A program made the translations under genes and the position numbers. The notes beneath the pieces were generated by a model that searched no databases, was not told where the DNA came from, and saw nothing but the letters and a program-made list of their open reading frames with translations. Shown piece after piece: positions 36,920 to 48,966 of a stretch of 64,000 nt of DNA. The stretch is from Patiria miniata (taxonomy: Eukaryota; Echinodermata; Asteroidea; Valvatida; Asterinidae): contig NW_024037064.1 in NCBI RefSeq assembly GCF_015706575.1, positions 8,595,606-8,659,605 of the forward strand, read 5' to 3'. Position 1 is the first letter of the stretch; every line of letters begins with the position of its first letter.

Positions 36920-39600
36920 CTGAATCGCAAGGCACCAACCGGCATGCAGTAAACCGGGCAGGAAAATTGTGATTTCTACCAGAAACTGTTCAAAATTGCA
37001 AAACGGGTGTCATTAGAATTACGAGAAGTCTGCTTTGATTGACATATGATTGAAAAGGTCATTTTGAGTATAAAAAACATCTTTGACTATAATGTGATTA
37101 AAACTAAACAGGGGCCCTACACTGCACAAGCACCGTCGAAATTTTAGGGATGAAATCGATTTCAAAACAGTTGGCTTTCTTCCATTGTCCGTGCTTTTAC
37201 TTTTTCAACACCAGTTACCAACTCAACTGGTTGACAGAATGAACATATCACATTTTGCAATGTCAACAAAAAGTAACTCAACATTCAGGCTACTTCATAG
37301 TGCAAGTTTGTTGTTTGCTAATCTTGCTGGCAATCTGAATACTTAAATTCAAAAAGATGGTTTGTTGTCCGAAAACTGGGCAACTGATTTAAATATCCAG
37401 GTAGCCATACTGCCTAGGCGCTAGGCTAGGCCCTATACAGGAAAAGACATGAAGCACTATAGTCTAGACCTTCGGTCGGAAGTACAACTCAAGATTTCAC
37501 ACAGCTGCACAGCAGAACTTCCTGTGGTTGTCCAAATAAATGGGTAAAAATAAAGCAATAAGTTTTTACTACCGATTCTCACCTGAGATCCACCAACAGC
37601 TCCGGGGTAACAAACTGCCAAAAAAGCAATAAATTTTAGTGAAACTCAACTTGAAGTTGAAGCGTTGCAAAATTTCACCACCACCACAAACCGTGTGCAT
37701 GACTAACCTACGTACAATGTTACGCTTCAGCGAACACGTGCTTTTGTTGTTTTCACACATAACACAGTGAAGAGGCGGTGCACAGACTTAGTAGACTCGC
37801 TACTAGTCTTCTGCTGTAGTAAATCTGCGTACATGTTAGACTTTTAACAAGTTCAGTCACCATTCCAACTTTTGATATTCAGCATATTTGCTTACAAAAC
37901 TTGTAGGACACCAATAAAATTGCCAATGAACAACGATGTTGCAAGTCGCTAACATAAACCAGCAACTTTGTGACTGAATTGCAACAAACATTTTGGAGGC
38001 AGGTTGTCCCTCGACTGTCCCCAACTACGGCATATGTTGCCAGGAAGTTGCAAGGTTTCAAGTTTCAGATCACAAGTCATCAAAATCTCAAATTTGTAGG
38101 AAATAAATAAAAGAAATTGCAAATATTAAGTCACAAAAGAGAAAAAGGACAACATTTACTTAACACACTGCCATTTTATTTCACAAATCTTGTTTGTTTT
38201 TAATATAGTCTATATCTTTACAATAAGATCAAGCAAAAACAAAAAAAAGTCAGTCAACATGCATACTTTACGTATCCTCACTCTATTTATAACATTTATA
38301 AATCATATCTTTAATTCCTGGTTATTTCATGTCAATTGAGGGCACATTTTTAATAGTTTAAGCAAACTTGGGCTAGCCAAAAAAAAAAGTAACTACATGT
38401 ATTTCCTTTAAAAAAATATGCAGCAGTCCAAGGTTTACTGTTTTTGCTGGTTCCAGGGGGCCAGATATATGACTATAATATGACCCATTTGACTGCCTGA
38501 CTGACGATTAGCTGGGCAGTGCTGTCTTATAGGATCACGCCAATGTGTGGGCTAAATCCAGCCTGTCCATGTGTAGACTCAGTCTTGCTTTTTGGAAGAC
38601 CAAGTCTTGTATTTGGATGTTGCTCCCTGTAGTGCATACAGCCGGTCCGTGACAAGCTGGACGCAATTAACAAGATGAACCAATCCAGTATTGGCAATAT
38701 TGGCAACGCTATCCAAGAAATTCCAAGCATAAACCTCACACGTGCTGTATTCCAGCTAATGCATGTGCGAGAGGTATCCCCCTCAGAATTTCCCGGGTAG
38801 AGCTGCCAATATTGCCGAGACTGGATTTGATTTGTCTTGTTGGTTGAGATCGACATCCACTACCACGGAAACTGTTAACCCCATGCGTACGGGAAGCGGT
38901 ATTGGCCGCGGCCGCTAATCCTCATTGGAATGCAGTTGCCAGCTGTGGTATGCCGTGGCACAGGGCTAGTGGGTAGTTCCACAGCTGCTGCTTTTGTGCA
39001 GTCCCGCTACCACACAAAGGCTGTGCAGTCATGCGGGCCACTTGCTATATGTGTGGAGGAATGTCCCCATTACACCTCGTCCTTAAGGGGTTAACAATAG
39101 CGTGTTTGTCGCAGACGGCATGGCTGTAAAATAGGGAATGAAATTCAAACCAGTCTTGAACAAGACTAGTGTATGAGACCCTGCCTTTCAGTGAATAGCT
39201 TTTCTGTATCAAGAATCAACGAATTTTGTGTACTCTGGGTCAAGCTTTACTATGCATGTCTTGTCTCAAGTGTTTTGAAAGAAATGTTTAAGTAAGATGG
39301 CCTTGTGTTATCAACAAATAGCCAGGCATGACGACAAGGAACACAAAGCCAATCTACAGTGTAAACAAAATACCTAAACTTTTGGCTTTGCCTGTTTATT
39401 GTAGACAAGCGTATATATCTCAATGCAAGAAGGAAAATTCTGCAGAATTCCCTTTTTAACAAAACTTTTTCCTTTATCACATTGGACCAAAACATGTTTA
39501 TACCCGAATGATGAGTGACGTCATTTTGATCAGAAATATGGACTAAGCTGTTGATTGGTCAATTTGGCTACCATGTTTTTGTAATAAAACGGGCTACCGA
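36920..39600. other. Non-coding interval, no gene recognised
   Basis: AT-rich sequence without a recognisable domain on either strand. A minus-strand frame at 38527-38856 (109 codons) has a hydrophobic stretch but no family match I know. At 38875-39092 GTTAACCCC and GGGGTTAAC face each other with weak inner pairing; too little to call an element. Confidence 0.4.
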
Positions 39601-39605
39601 AAACC

Positions 39606-40113
39606 CAAACTCGTCCCCAGTGCTTACTTTATTTCCAACGTTGTTTCCAATAGTAAACCCTGGATAGGAAACTTCCTTCCTGCATCCTGATTCGATAACG
39701 CAATTGGCTAGAAATGGATTTATATTGTGTACTTGGTGTTGTTATTTACAACGTGCAGTACATGTTTTCGCGATCATTCGTCCACGCCTTCTCGAAAATA
39801 TTTATTTCCTTTCCAGTTTGTTAATATTAATATGAAATGTGATACTGCTTGTTGTCTCGTTAAGATCGCAACAGTTTAATTAAAATAAAATTTTCATAAC
39901 TCACGCCCTGCTCGCGCTGCGATGAATTTATTCTGTTTTTGACCCAGACACCGCATACAAAAACAAACGCAAATGTAACGCACAGGCAGGCACCAGACAA
40001 CTCCTAACTTGCATACATGTTCAAAAATCTTGCACATGCAAATGATCCAATACCAGGGTGAGAGAGCAGGTAGTGGTGGGCGCGTACTGCTTGACACCCT
40101 GGGGACGAGGTTG
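39606..40113. mobile_element. MITE with 9-bp target duplication, copy 2
   Basis: Ends CAAACTCGTCCCCAG and CTGGGGACGAGGTTG, flanked by CCGAAAACC on both sides (39597-39605, 40114-40122). The body matches 20052-20565 over its whole length (for instance GTTTTCGCGATCATTCGTCC and CAATACCAGGGTGAGAGAGC). No coding sequence. Confidence 0.86.
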
Positions 40114-40119
40114 CCGAAA

Positions 40120-41120
40120 ACCCGATTAGAAGATGCCCACTAAATTATCAGAATCATGAGATCAAGATGCAGTTTTTTGCCTAATTGATGGCTGAATCTG
40201 CTTGCATATCATAGACCCTAGCTGTGCAAGGGGATATTCCATAACCTAAGCAGATACCAGCTCAAATCACAAAGTTATAATATGACACAAGGAATGGGAA
40301 GTTAACATCGAGTAGCAATACTACACTAAAGCAATTGTAAACCTTGCATTACACATTAATGTTTTTAAGCCGACAACATGAATGGGGTAGATCCAGCCTA
40401 TCAAGTAAAAGGCCTTCATATTCACAGTCCCAATCACAGCCTTCTGGCATTTCTCAAACCACGGGTGTGTCCCCAGCTATGGTTCCGAGCTCATCTACAT
40501 GATGTCAGGCCATATACTGTAGACTCTAGTTCAACGTTGGTCCATTGTATGCAACAGGAAATTTGAGGATATTATGAGTCTTTAGAACATGCAAGGCTTA
40601 TTCATTTTGAATCCCGAGAGGAAGCCCAATCTACAAAAAACAACACCACGGTTTCAGAAATGACCTAAGTGTCTTTATACAAACTTTGACTTGCCGCTAA
40701 AGCACAATTTTGGAGCCAAATAGTGGGCTATGACATTGACGTCCGGCTTTGAGTTTAAAGCTCTGATATTGCCGCAGCTTAAAACTCAACCCAGATTGAG
40801 ACATAGCCTGTTAGAGCTTCAATCAAGAACCATAGCTTTTATCCAATGCCAATATTTCGATAATAATAATAAGTCTGTAACGCAAGAGGTAGGCTATTAT
40901 TAGCGTACATAATTACACCTTTAGCCAAAGCTTGTCGAAAAAATTGGACTACATGTATTTAATAGAATGGTATATTTAACTGTGTGGTAGTTAAGTCTAT
41001 TACAAGTTTCACAAGTTTATCAAACGCCAATCATGAGTCGTCCTTTCCCAAGTCAAATAACAAGCTCTTCAAACGAAGTGCAACAAAGGCATCCCTGTAA
41101 TTGTTACTGTTCATTTTTTG
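40120..41120. other. Non-coding interval, nothing recognised
   Basis: No supported gene or repeat. Short frames at 40378-40566 and 41033-41290 lack family features; the second overlaps a MITE. Confidence 0.4.
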
Positions 41121-41123
41121 TAA

Positions 41124-41564
41124 GCCGAAAAAAGGTCTCCGGTTTCTGGTATGGAGCTTACCCCAAAAGAGGTGAGGCAACGCAGGTTTTTTTCCCCCTA
41201 CTTTTCTTCAAATGTTGGCTTACAGATGAAGCTTCGATCCCCTTAAAACTCTCAAAAATATCCTTCAGGGTGTTGTCAGTAAGGCCATAAGGCTTGAGAA
41301 TTCTGCACCCACTTATGATCTCGACAGACATGAAAACTCTTCAGGACATTTTGATAGTCAAGACGAAAATCAGATACACTACCATACACTCCAGCGACAT
41401 CAACATTGTACTGCCCATGCATGTGCTGCCAGGCTGGTTATTAGTCTGCTCCCTTACATATTGCGCTAATTAAAAAGCATTGGAATTTTTTAAAAAAAAT
41501 TGCCGACGTGCACAGCTACTGTGATGCGCACGCATACCAGAAAACAGAAACTTCTTTGGGGGAC
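41124..41564. mobile_element. PIF/Harbinger-like MITE, copy 3, diverged
   Basis: GTCTCCGGTTTCTGGTATGG near the left end and GCACGCATACCAGAAAACAG near the right match the ends of the copies at 19332 and 28867, in the opposite orientation. The interior has diverged. TAA precedes and TTA follows, so the target duplication is not exact. Confidence 0.65.
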
Positions 41565-41981
41565 TTACTTGTGACCAGACAAGTTTCTGACTGGACTTGT
41601 GATGTACTTGTAACTGACTAGTGATGGACTCAGATTGGTTATTTGTGGAAGAGTGGTTATGATTATGGACATCTGCTCGTAAAACTCACATCCCTCTCAT
41701 CTACATTGTAGTCACCTTTCTATTTTTACAACAAATTCACATTTGAGGGTACAGTACGGATAACAGACCACTCCTGCACACATTTATGTTAAAATCCTGT
41801 ACGTAAACTACACAGCTTCAAATCAAATGCAATATTATTTCTACTGTAAACAAAACAAGTATGTCAGCCTGAACTTCTCAATCAGCACAACTTATTCCTC
41901 TGCCTTACGGTAACTGCTCAGGGCCTGTCTCAGTTCATACTGGGACATGTTCTGGGCTTTGTACCATCATGTATACATGTA

Positions 41982-42663
41982 AAGCGGTGTCAATAAAAAC
42001 GCAGGATTCAAAGCGATTTTTTTTCTGAGAAAATTATGCTACTGGTGTGCCTAAGTTGATAAGGATTTGATTGTCCATAATTTCATCTTTGACAAGATTT
42101 TTGTTTGGTGGAATTTGGACTTTTGGTTCAAAAGTTATGACAAGTTTTGTGAAGCCCTTCTGAAGCGGGTTGGTCTGATTCAATGACCTTAACACAACGA
42201 CCAGTTATGTACAATGTAGGTATGCATTGAAGACAATTAAACCAGAACAAAACTTTCTTTGAAACAACTGATGATAAGTATCACTTAAATTTAATAACTG
42301 GACTATCATTGTTTCAAAGCATCATGAATTATTGACTAATAACATTGATTGTGGACTAAAGGATTATGTAAGCCTAATCCTGCCACACATGTCCTTCTTT
42401 GTGATCCACAAATGCTTTCACCTGTACTGAATTCAAACCTTTCATTAGGTATGTGTGATTTCACAAATCAGACCAGCTTGGAATTTATAACCCTTCTTCA
42501 ATGTACTCTATCTCTGGACAGGATTGTCCAAATGAGATGGGAAAAAAGCATAGTGAAGAGAAGGAAAGGTACTTTGAAAAGAGGGTTAACATTATGATGA
42601 ATAGGGGTGGTTTATATTCTTAATATTTTTGTTTCTAATCCTGCGTTTTTATGACACACGCTG
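41982..42663. mobile_element. Tc1/mariner-like MITE or remnant
   Basis: Left GCGGTGTCAATAAAAACGCA and right TGCGTTTTTATGACACACGC are inverse with small differences, and TA borders each side. 682 bases, no transposase motif recognised on either strand. Confidence 0.65.
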
Positions 42664-42980
42664 TATAGTTGCAGTATTCTGAACAAGTTCCAAGCAATCT
42701 TTCCACAATGAAGTGGTCAATGACGGTGCGAAAAGCAGTTGCTGATGAAAAGTCTCACGGAACATGTCCTGGATAAATATGATGCAGAGCTTAATTGGGA
42801 CACAATGAATGAATCTAGCCGCAACCTGCCCGAAACTCGTCCCAGATATGAATAGACGGTCCCTGACCAATACCAATATGATTTGTGTTTCTGCAACAGT
42901 GGGTTCAATAAATCCAAAAAGCTATGTAAACTCACATTCGTTGTCAGCCAAATTTTAGCCAAGTAAAAATTCAGTGTCAC

Positions 42981-43117
42981 GTGAAAATTTGGACTCCTGT
43001 GAAATCCGGTCCCTTATATGCATCAGCATCATATGCATCAGCGAGTTCCCTTTCTATTCGCTGAGCCATGGATGCTATTGTCCATGGGGATGTATATCAT
43101 GGGAGTCCAAATTACAC
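42981..43117. repeat. Inverted repeat, 137 bp
   Basis: GTGAAAATTTGGACTCCTGTGA at the left pairs with TCATGGGAGTCCAAATTACAC at the right; an inner CCATGG-ATGCTATTGT-CCATGG hairpin is included. Likely a small MITE. Confidence 0.55.
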
Positions 43118-43494
43118 ACCACACCGGATTCCAAACCCATTAGAGCATAATCCAGTACATGTATTGGGTTGGGGAGGGGGATGGGGGAAATGGGTCAATT
43201 TTTTTTCTGAAAAAGGGTTGCACGGAATTTCGGACTCACTTGACTCGTGACTGACTCTGGTACAACCCTGAAAAGCTTTGATAGACTCTATGTATAGTGG
43301 CCATCTTAGAGGCAATCTTTTGTCATTTTAATGCAAAAACAATGAATGCATATAAGATCAACTCATGCATACATTCCTGCATAACAAAGGCATTGCCCTC
43401 TAAGGTGCCTGCCACGCATAAGGTCTATTCGTAGTCATGATAGAGAGATTTAGATATCATTTCTTTTAAGTATTTCATGAGGATCTGGGCTGGT

Positions 43495-46400
43495 TTATGA
43501 CCACAGCATCATGATGGCCTTGGTGATCCCGACATCGTTGTAGTTGAAGTAGCAAAGCCCAGCGAACGTCAACACCGAGACGCCGAACAGACAGGAGTTA
43601 GCCACCTTGGGTAAGGTCTTGCCGGGCATGTAGTCCAAGAAGATTGACTCCATACCCCTTTTCAAAGGAATAACACAAATGTACTGATTAATTCTACCGT
43701 GGTGTGATTCGAACCTGCAACCCCTCAAACCCCTTAAAGGTGCTAAGCCACTGTAGCTCAGAAATGTAAAAGCATAGCAGATGTGAGAGGACAAGCCCGA
43801 AGGCCTGTTCCACAGGAAAGCCCGAAATCAGGTACATGTAGGGATGAAAACTCAATCCAGATGTAGCCCTGGGTGGGAATCGAACCCGGGCCGCAGAGGT
43901 GAAAGGTTACAAAGGCAATAGTAGGCTAAGGGGAGAATGCAAATTAACCCTAACTCCCTAGGCCTCTTTGCTGGGATGTAGCCTCAATCCTGAAAAAATC
44001 TTCTAATTGGCCTCATGGAAAAAAAGCATAGCCTCAATCCTGTGAACCTCCATTATTTCTTGAATATGGTCCATGGAGAGGTGACCACTGCCTGAATCCT
44101 GCAAAATCCTCCAGCTATGACTGTCAATAGGTTGACGCAGAGGCAGTGACATCCTGGAGCAGTGCAGAGGATTTTAAGTATAATCAAGGACTAAATTTAT
44201 GCTAGGCTGAGCATAAACAACACAAGTTTTCCGGCCCAAGACCTTGACACATAGTGCATCCTCCGAAATCACAAACGCTCTTTTGCCATGTAACCCCAAT
44301 CCTGCAAATTCCTCCAAAGGCAATTTGCAAAAAGGATTTTGGAGAATTCTGGATGGTTAGGGTTAATAAACTTACCAGTGGCCATGTAAAGTCAGACATC
44401 CGGCCAAAACGTAGTCCAGCAAAGGATGCTGTGTAATGAAAGCAGTTGGAACAGCTGCCGTCATTGCCAGAGTGACCATGTGCTCAAATTTCCAGCGCGT
44501 CGACGCCATCATACCAGACTGACCTGGAAATATAGAATACGAAGTCCGTAGTGGTGCGCATTTACGGGTAGAACGGGAACCATATTGAAGTAAAACACTG
44601 TTATCCTGGTACCCTATTGAGGTAAAACATGGGTATCCATGTGCAGTGAAACGCCGCTTTAACAAACATTGCGGGATCCACACTAATTGTTCGTAATAGC
44701 GATTTGGTATAGCGATTTTAAGCTGACGGTGCCCCTGGTACTCACTTTTAAATAAGTAGCGCCCTTCCGAACTTCACCCTGCACGCCCTGGCACCGGTAC
44801 ATGTACTGAAGATGACATCGAACTTATGCCGGCAATTGAATTATGTTATTACACAACTTTTGAGCTTACTACCTATGGTAATAGGTGGCTTTCCCCTTCT
44901 ATTCCCTGGAGAAATGATGGCCTCTTGTCTCTTTCTGTTTATATTTTCAACAACAATGTTCAGTGCGTTTTGTACATAAAAATCAGAAGCCACAGTTCGG
45001 TATAGCCGAATGTTCAGTATTACGGTGTTCGGTATAGCGACGTTCCACTCTATCCGTAAAAGAAACGCAACCCTAAAATTCATCCTGGCAGTCGTCTGAA
45101 AGGCCTTATAGCTTGACAGCGTAAACTGCAACTTTCGCGAGCCCTCATCATAATGTCACATGTTAAAATGCACCTACATGTGACATTTGTTTTGGTTTCT
45201 TTTGTGAAAAAGACCGCATAGATAGAATTATAGACCGCATAGATAGAATTATAAAAGAAGCAGGAAGGATTCTTGGGGAGTCGCGGCCGTTAGTGGACAC
45301 AGCATATGAGGATCTGGTGATCGGCAAGCTCACTTTGCTACTGAATGACAAAAATCACCCACTTCACGATGGGCTTGCTGAACAGCTGATCCCAAGGTCT
45401 GGTCGTATGCGGGTGCCCTATGCTGCGACAAACCGACATCCATCCTCCTTCATTCCTCGTGCAATAAAACATCACAATCTTATGTTCCAGCGTTAATATG
45501 ATATTATATTAGGACATTTTTATCATTTTGATTGTTCGTTTTGATTGTTCGTGCAATTGTATATGTAACTGTGTTTTATAATGTGTCGATGTTGTTATTG
45601 TATGCGAGCATTTTAAATTACCCCAGTGGGATATAATAAAGATTATTTGATTTGATTTGATTGATTTGTTTCCACATAGCGGGGCTTTTATTTGGAGCAT
45701 TTCCCATAAATGGCATTCTGAACCTTTCTTTTTTCACGGTCTGAAAGGTTGGTTCCGGGTACCTGATCATGACAAAAACAGTCAGGTACATGCATTTAAA
45801 CACTCGACAGATGATGCCCATGAAAGTCGCGGTTTAGGCCGGTCATTTTTGTTTCACCAGTTTGAAGGCTCTTTATTAATTAAAATTTTCTGGTATTAAT
45901 TATATTCCCGTAAAACATTTTAATGCTTAAAGGGAATGTACAACATTTGCTTTGCTGCAATTTTCAGAAATAAATGGATTTGGAGGATTAGTATGTTATA
46001 GCAAATATTGTTAAACTGACTTGTTTCATGTTTAGGGTTGTAGATGCCGGAAAAACCAAGAAAACCAATCATGTTCTAGTAGTCTAGTTCCCTGACTCCA
46101 CTTAAGATGAAACAGAGCAATTTACAGACTTTGGGGAATCGTAAGTTCAGTGAATCGGTCTAGCTGGCTTGTACCCCTTCACAGGTGTGTAATCAACTGC
46201 AAAGAAAATGCGGAGCAGTTTTTGAAAAAAGCCAGTTTTCTCCAACGCTGTATTTCCGTAACAGTGTGAAAACTAAAACGTTCCCCCCAATGTCTGATGT
46301 GCACATGCACACTTGAGTCATACCTCATGAAACCAACATTCGTCATTTTGCAGTTTTTACAAAGTTACACTGAAGTGGACTTGGGTGTTACTTCGTGGTG

Positions 46401-48241
46401 TCAGTGACGATATTTCAACTTACCAGCATTCTGATTCTGTGGAGTTGTGTGTACAGCTGTGGGAGCGTAAGGTGTCCTAGCATTATCGGTCTTCAGAAAC
46501 GAGCGAGTCACAAGCTGAGGGCTGACCAGCAAAGCTGTGCACAAATGATCATAACTTCATTACAATCAATCAAATCTTTAATTTTCCCAACGCATACAAG
46601 TACATAATAATATTACTTAACATTTGAATTATTGTGTATGGCTGGATGGAGGTCTCCAAAAAGCATCCCCCACTGTGATAAAGGTCTCCCCCACTGTAAT
46701 AAAGAACAATTACAATTACAATTACAATTACAGTTACAATTAATTACAAGTACAAGTACAACGATAGGAGTTAAATGACAAAAACATATTGGTGCAGAGC
46801 TAGTAATACGAAATAAAACTAGAGTTATTGGGTCTTACAAAATGGGATTATTCTACCACATATTTGTTAATTAATTGGGTTTTGTATTTGCGTTTAAATA
46901 ATGACACATTTGACCCCTTTTTAAGGGATGGATGGAGAGAATTCCACAGCTTGGGGCCTTCATGTTTAACAGTTTTTGGAGTTAAAGTTGTACGAGCCCA
47001 GGTCTGGTGAATATCATGATAACGCCTAGTGAAATGACGGTGAACATCCTGATTTTTACAAAACATTGAACAGATAGTGTTAGGCAGGTTATTGTTGGAA
47101 AGCTGGTACATGGAGGTCCCAAGCTGTAGAAGGTAAATATCATTGGCCTTTAGTGTTTTGTGTTTATAAAATAAAGGATTGCTGTGGGCCCGAAAGTCGG
47201 TACGGTTAATTATTCTCAGAGCTTTTTTTTGAAGGGCAACAATTCTATTAATATTACTAATTCCACAATTCCCCCATGCTAAAGCACCATAGCTAATGTA
47301 AGGTGGAATTAAGGCGTTGTAGAGAGTGAATAACACATTCTGAGGGAAAAAGGTTTTAAGTTTGTTAATAACACCAACATTTCTAGAAATACCATGTAAG
47401 ACGCCACAATCTTCCATAAAGAAAATCCAGTGAAATCTAGTGACATTAGCTTGAGGGTACCATAGAGAAATATATATACATCTCTTTCGTGAGGAAAACG
47501 AGTGGTCTTAATTGTTCATTATTTTGGCGTCTTACATGTTTATTTGTCGCAGGCTACGTGGATCATTATGGTAGCTAGGTGTAACGTGATTTTCAACTGC
47601 CATCGTTACGGCATTGCGAAATAATAAGAGGTTACTGCGAATTTATCATGTTTATTGCATTTGCAATTATTGTCATTGCTAGTAAAGGTTACATGTATCA
47701 GTATATCATATCTATTTCTCGAAAAAAAATTTATGTAGGCTTAGGCCCTATTTTTTCCTAACAAAATTGGAATTAATGTTTCTCAATCTCAGCATGCTGA
47801 CTTTCAGATTCATGCCCAGATTCATGTCTTTTCAACATTTTTGCAATGACTTAACTTTATTGAGTTGATATAGCCTATGACATGTATGAAGAAAAAAAGT
47901 GGCATCAGGTTGCAACATTTTTTTTTTAAAAGTTTGTCAAGTGTCCGAAATTTGGGCAACATCTTATGATGTAACGTTACACACATTGCGATGTATTGCA
48001 CGCAACCGCACGCACGTCATGCACGTAGGCCAGACAACTTTGCCGACTTTTTCGAGATGTGCTTTACCATGTTTACAGCATAATTTCCCCAAAACGATTC
48101 TTAATTTTACAATTTATTTTTAAATTCTAAACATAGGAATCGGAACGGTAACAAAGATACACAAGTAACGTGTAAATAAAGAATAAAAACAAGAGATTTT
48201 TGTCACTAACCTCGGGTCCGAAGAATTCTCAAAGCCGCCAT
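43495..48241 (-). CDS. SDHD: SDHD, membrane-anchor subunit of respiratory complex II
   Basis: Four exons: 48211-48241, 46424-46534, 44376-44523 and 43495-43657, all GT-AG, joining in phases 1, 1 and 2 to 150 aa (human 159). Residues 1-24 (MAALRILRTR...TRSF) look like a mitochondrial presequence; three membrane segments at about 61-78, 81-97 and 116-136. The conserved LTLHGHWG (residues 91-98; its histidines include the heme b ligand in this family) and the C-terminal LTFAGLCYFNYNDVGITKA block identify SDHD. With SDHC it anchors the SDHA/SDHB head to the inner membrane and shapes the ubiquinone and heme b sites. The ATG lies in AAGATGGCGGC. Intron 1 holds a LINE, intron 2 LINE and MITE tails, intron 3 two SINE-like repeats and a MITE whose TTAA begins 10 bases from the donor. 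Confidence 0.95.
43680..43760 (-). repeat. tRNA-derived SINE-like repeat
   Basis: On the minus strand GTGGCTTAGCACC is followed by GCAGGTTCGAATCACACC, an A-box-like and a near-consensus B-box (GGTTCGAATC). The arms do not pair as an acceptor stem, so it is not a tRNA gene. It lies in intron 3 of SDHD. Confidence 0.5.
43795..43935 (-). repeat. tRNA-derived SINE
   Basis: The minus strand carries GGCCCGGGTTCGATTCCCAC (B-box at 43875-43887) followed by CCAGGGCTACATCTGGATTG. The A-box side is degraded and no cloverleaf forms. It lies in intron 3 of SDHD. Confidence 0.6.
43948..44362. mobile_element. TTAA-flanked element, copy 2, next to SDHD exon 3
   Basis: Same family as 27019-27794: starts CCCTAACTCCCTAGGCC, ends GGTTAGGG, TTAA on both sides (43944-43947, 44363-44366). 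It lacks the 43-bp minisatellite of the other copy. The right TTAA is 8 bases from the SDHD exon 3 splice donor, so the intron begins almost at once with transposon sequence. Confidence 0.82.
45195..45665 (+). mobile_element. LINE 3' end, 5'-truncated
   Basis: A frame through about 45293-45496 ends LFNDKN-like and RRPSSFIPRAI-type text: KNHPLHDGLAEQLIPRSGR then RHPSSFIPRAIKHHN, the usual C-terminal block of non-LTR retrotransposon polyproteins. The 3' UTR ends GATATAATAAAGATT and a (TGATT)n tail at about 45645-45668. It is in intron 2 of SDHD, in antisense orientation to it. A 22-bp direct repeat lies at 45211-45254. Confidence 0.7.
45931..46253. mobile_element. TTAA-type MITE, copy 4, right end missing
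   Basis: TTAA (45927-45930) then AGGGAATGTACAACATTTGC, and an interior very close to 31354-31783 (GTAGATGCCGGAAAAACCAA, GGTGTGTAATCAACTGCAAA). Similarity stops near 46253 without the inverted end. It lies in intron 2 of SDHD, about 170 bases from exon 2. Confidence 0.72.
46640..47425 (-). mobile_element. LINE 3' part, non-LTR reverse transcriptase C-terminus
   Basis: A minus-strand frame of about 189 codons (46848-47417) reads VLFTLYNALIPPYISYGALA, then IVALQKKALRIINRTDFRAH, and ends with PKLWNSLHPSLKKGSNVSLF, the conserved end of CR1/Jockey-type reverse-transcriptase proteins. The catalytic domain lies upstream and is absent: the copy is 5'-truncated. The 3' UTR ends in a (TAATTG)n tail at about 46708-46745. 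It sits in intron 1 of SDHD in the same orientation as the gene. Confidence 0.85.
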
Positions 48242-48245
48242 CTTG
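48234..48245 (-). promoter_or_regulatory. YY1-type motif over the SDHD start codon
   Basis: The minus strand reads CAAGATGGCGGC, the core of the well-known YY1 site found around start codons of many mitochondrial and ribosomal protein genes. Its ATG is the predicted SDHD start. Function here is inferred from the motif only. Confidence 0.6.
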
Positions 48246-48966
48246 CTTTCTGATGGGTAGTCGGGTCCCCATCCCCTGTTTTGATTCACATGAAAGAGTT
48301 CTCATTGTATTTTATACACTGATACTGGTTACCGTCCCACGGTTCCGTCCACAAAAAGCACTGTTGCGAAGTGGCGGATACACGCAGCCTTCCGGCTACA
48401 CGTACACAGCCAGCATGTCATCACGCACGTCAGCTGCCTGAATTTTCTTCGGGCAGAAGTTCACTTTCCAATTTTCCTCAATCCCCATTACCACTTCTAA
48501 TCCTGGACGTAATTACGGTCTTGTGTGACATGATAGAGTATGGTGTTTCTATCACGGTAGTTTGTTGCTCTACCTCAGTGGTTTTCCTAGAGTTCCCTGA
48601 AGCCAAACGTGTTTTGAAGCCGAGGTTTCGTAACTGCAAGTCTTGTGGCTTGACTGAAATTAATTTCTTCCGAGGGGTCACATGGGCCCGGCCGGGAGGA
48701 GGGGCGAGAACATTTTTCATTCATTCCATTGACTGACAAATTCTTTAAAAATCAATCAATTATTTAGTCAATACAGACTTGGTGTACGGTAAGGTATGCA
48801 GCTGGTGTTCAAAATGCTGCTCAAGTGAACACAATGTGATTAAGCAATTTGCAGTATAATATTTGAGGCTTTGCATGGTGGGGTATCGGTATCGTTTCGG
48901 TATGCGGTAACACCATGTGGTGACTGCTTAGAAGATATTAGTTGTGAAAAGAACTTGTCCTGCTTA

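Noticed and set aside
38527-38856. 109-codon minus-strand frame with a hydrophobic stretch
   Set aside because: No recognisable family, splice context or conserved partner; length is within chance in AT-rich repeats.
38875-39092. GTTAACCCC ... GGGGTTAAC as a TTAA transposon
   Set aside because: Pairing beyond the outer nine bases is too weak to claim an element.
43680-43935. tRNA genes suggested by B-box sequences
   Set aside because: No cloverleaf or acceptor stem forms; they fit tRNA-derived SINEs.
45293-45496. Possible host exon on the plus strand
   Set aside because: The C-terminal text, the 3' UTR and the (TGATT)n tail identify a LINE 3' end.
46848-47417. Long minus-strand frame as a host gene
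   Set aside because: It is the C-terminal part of a non-LTR reverse-transcriptase protein, 5'-truncated, within an SDHD intron.
48371-48736. 121-codon plus-strand frame upstream of SDHD
   Set aside because: No domain and no sign of a divergent transcript; probably chance.
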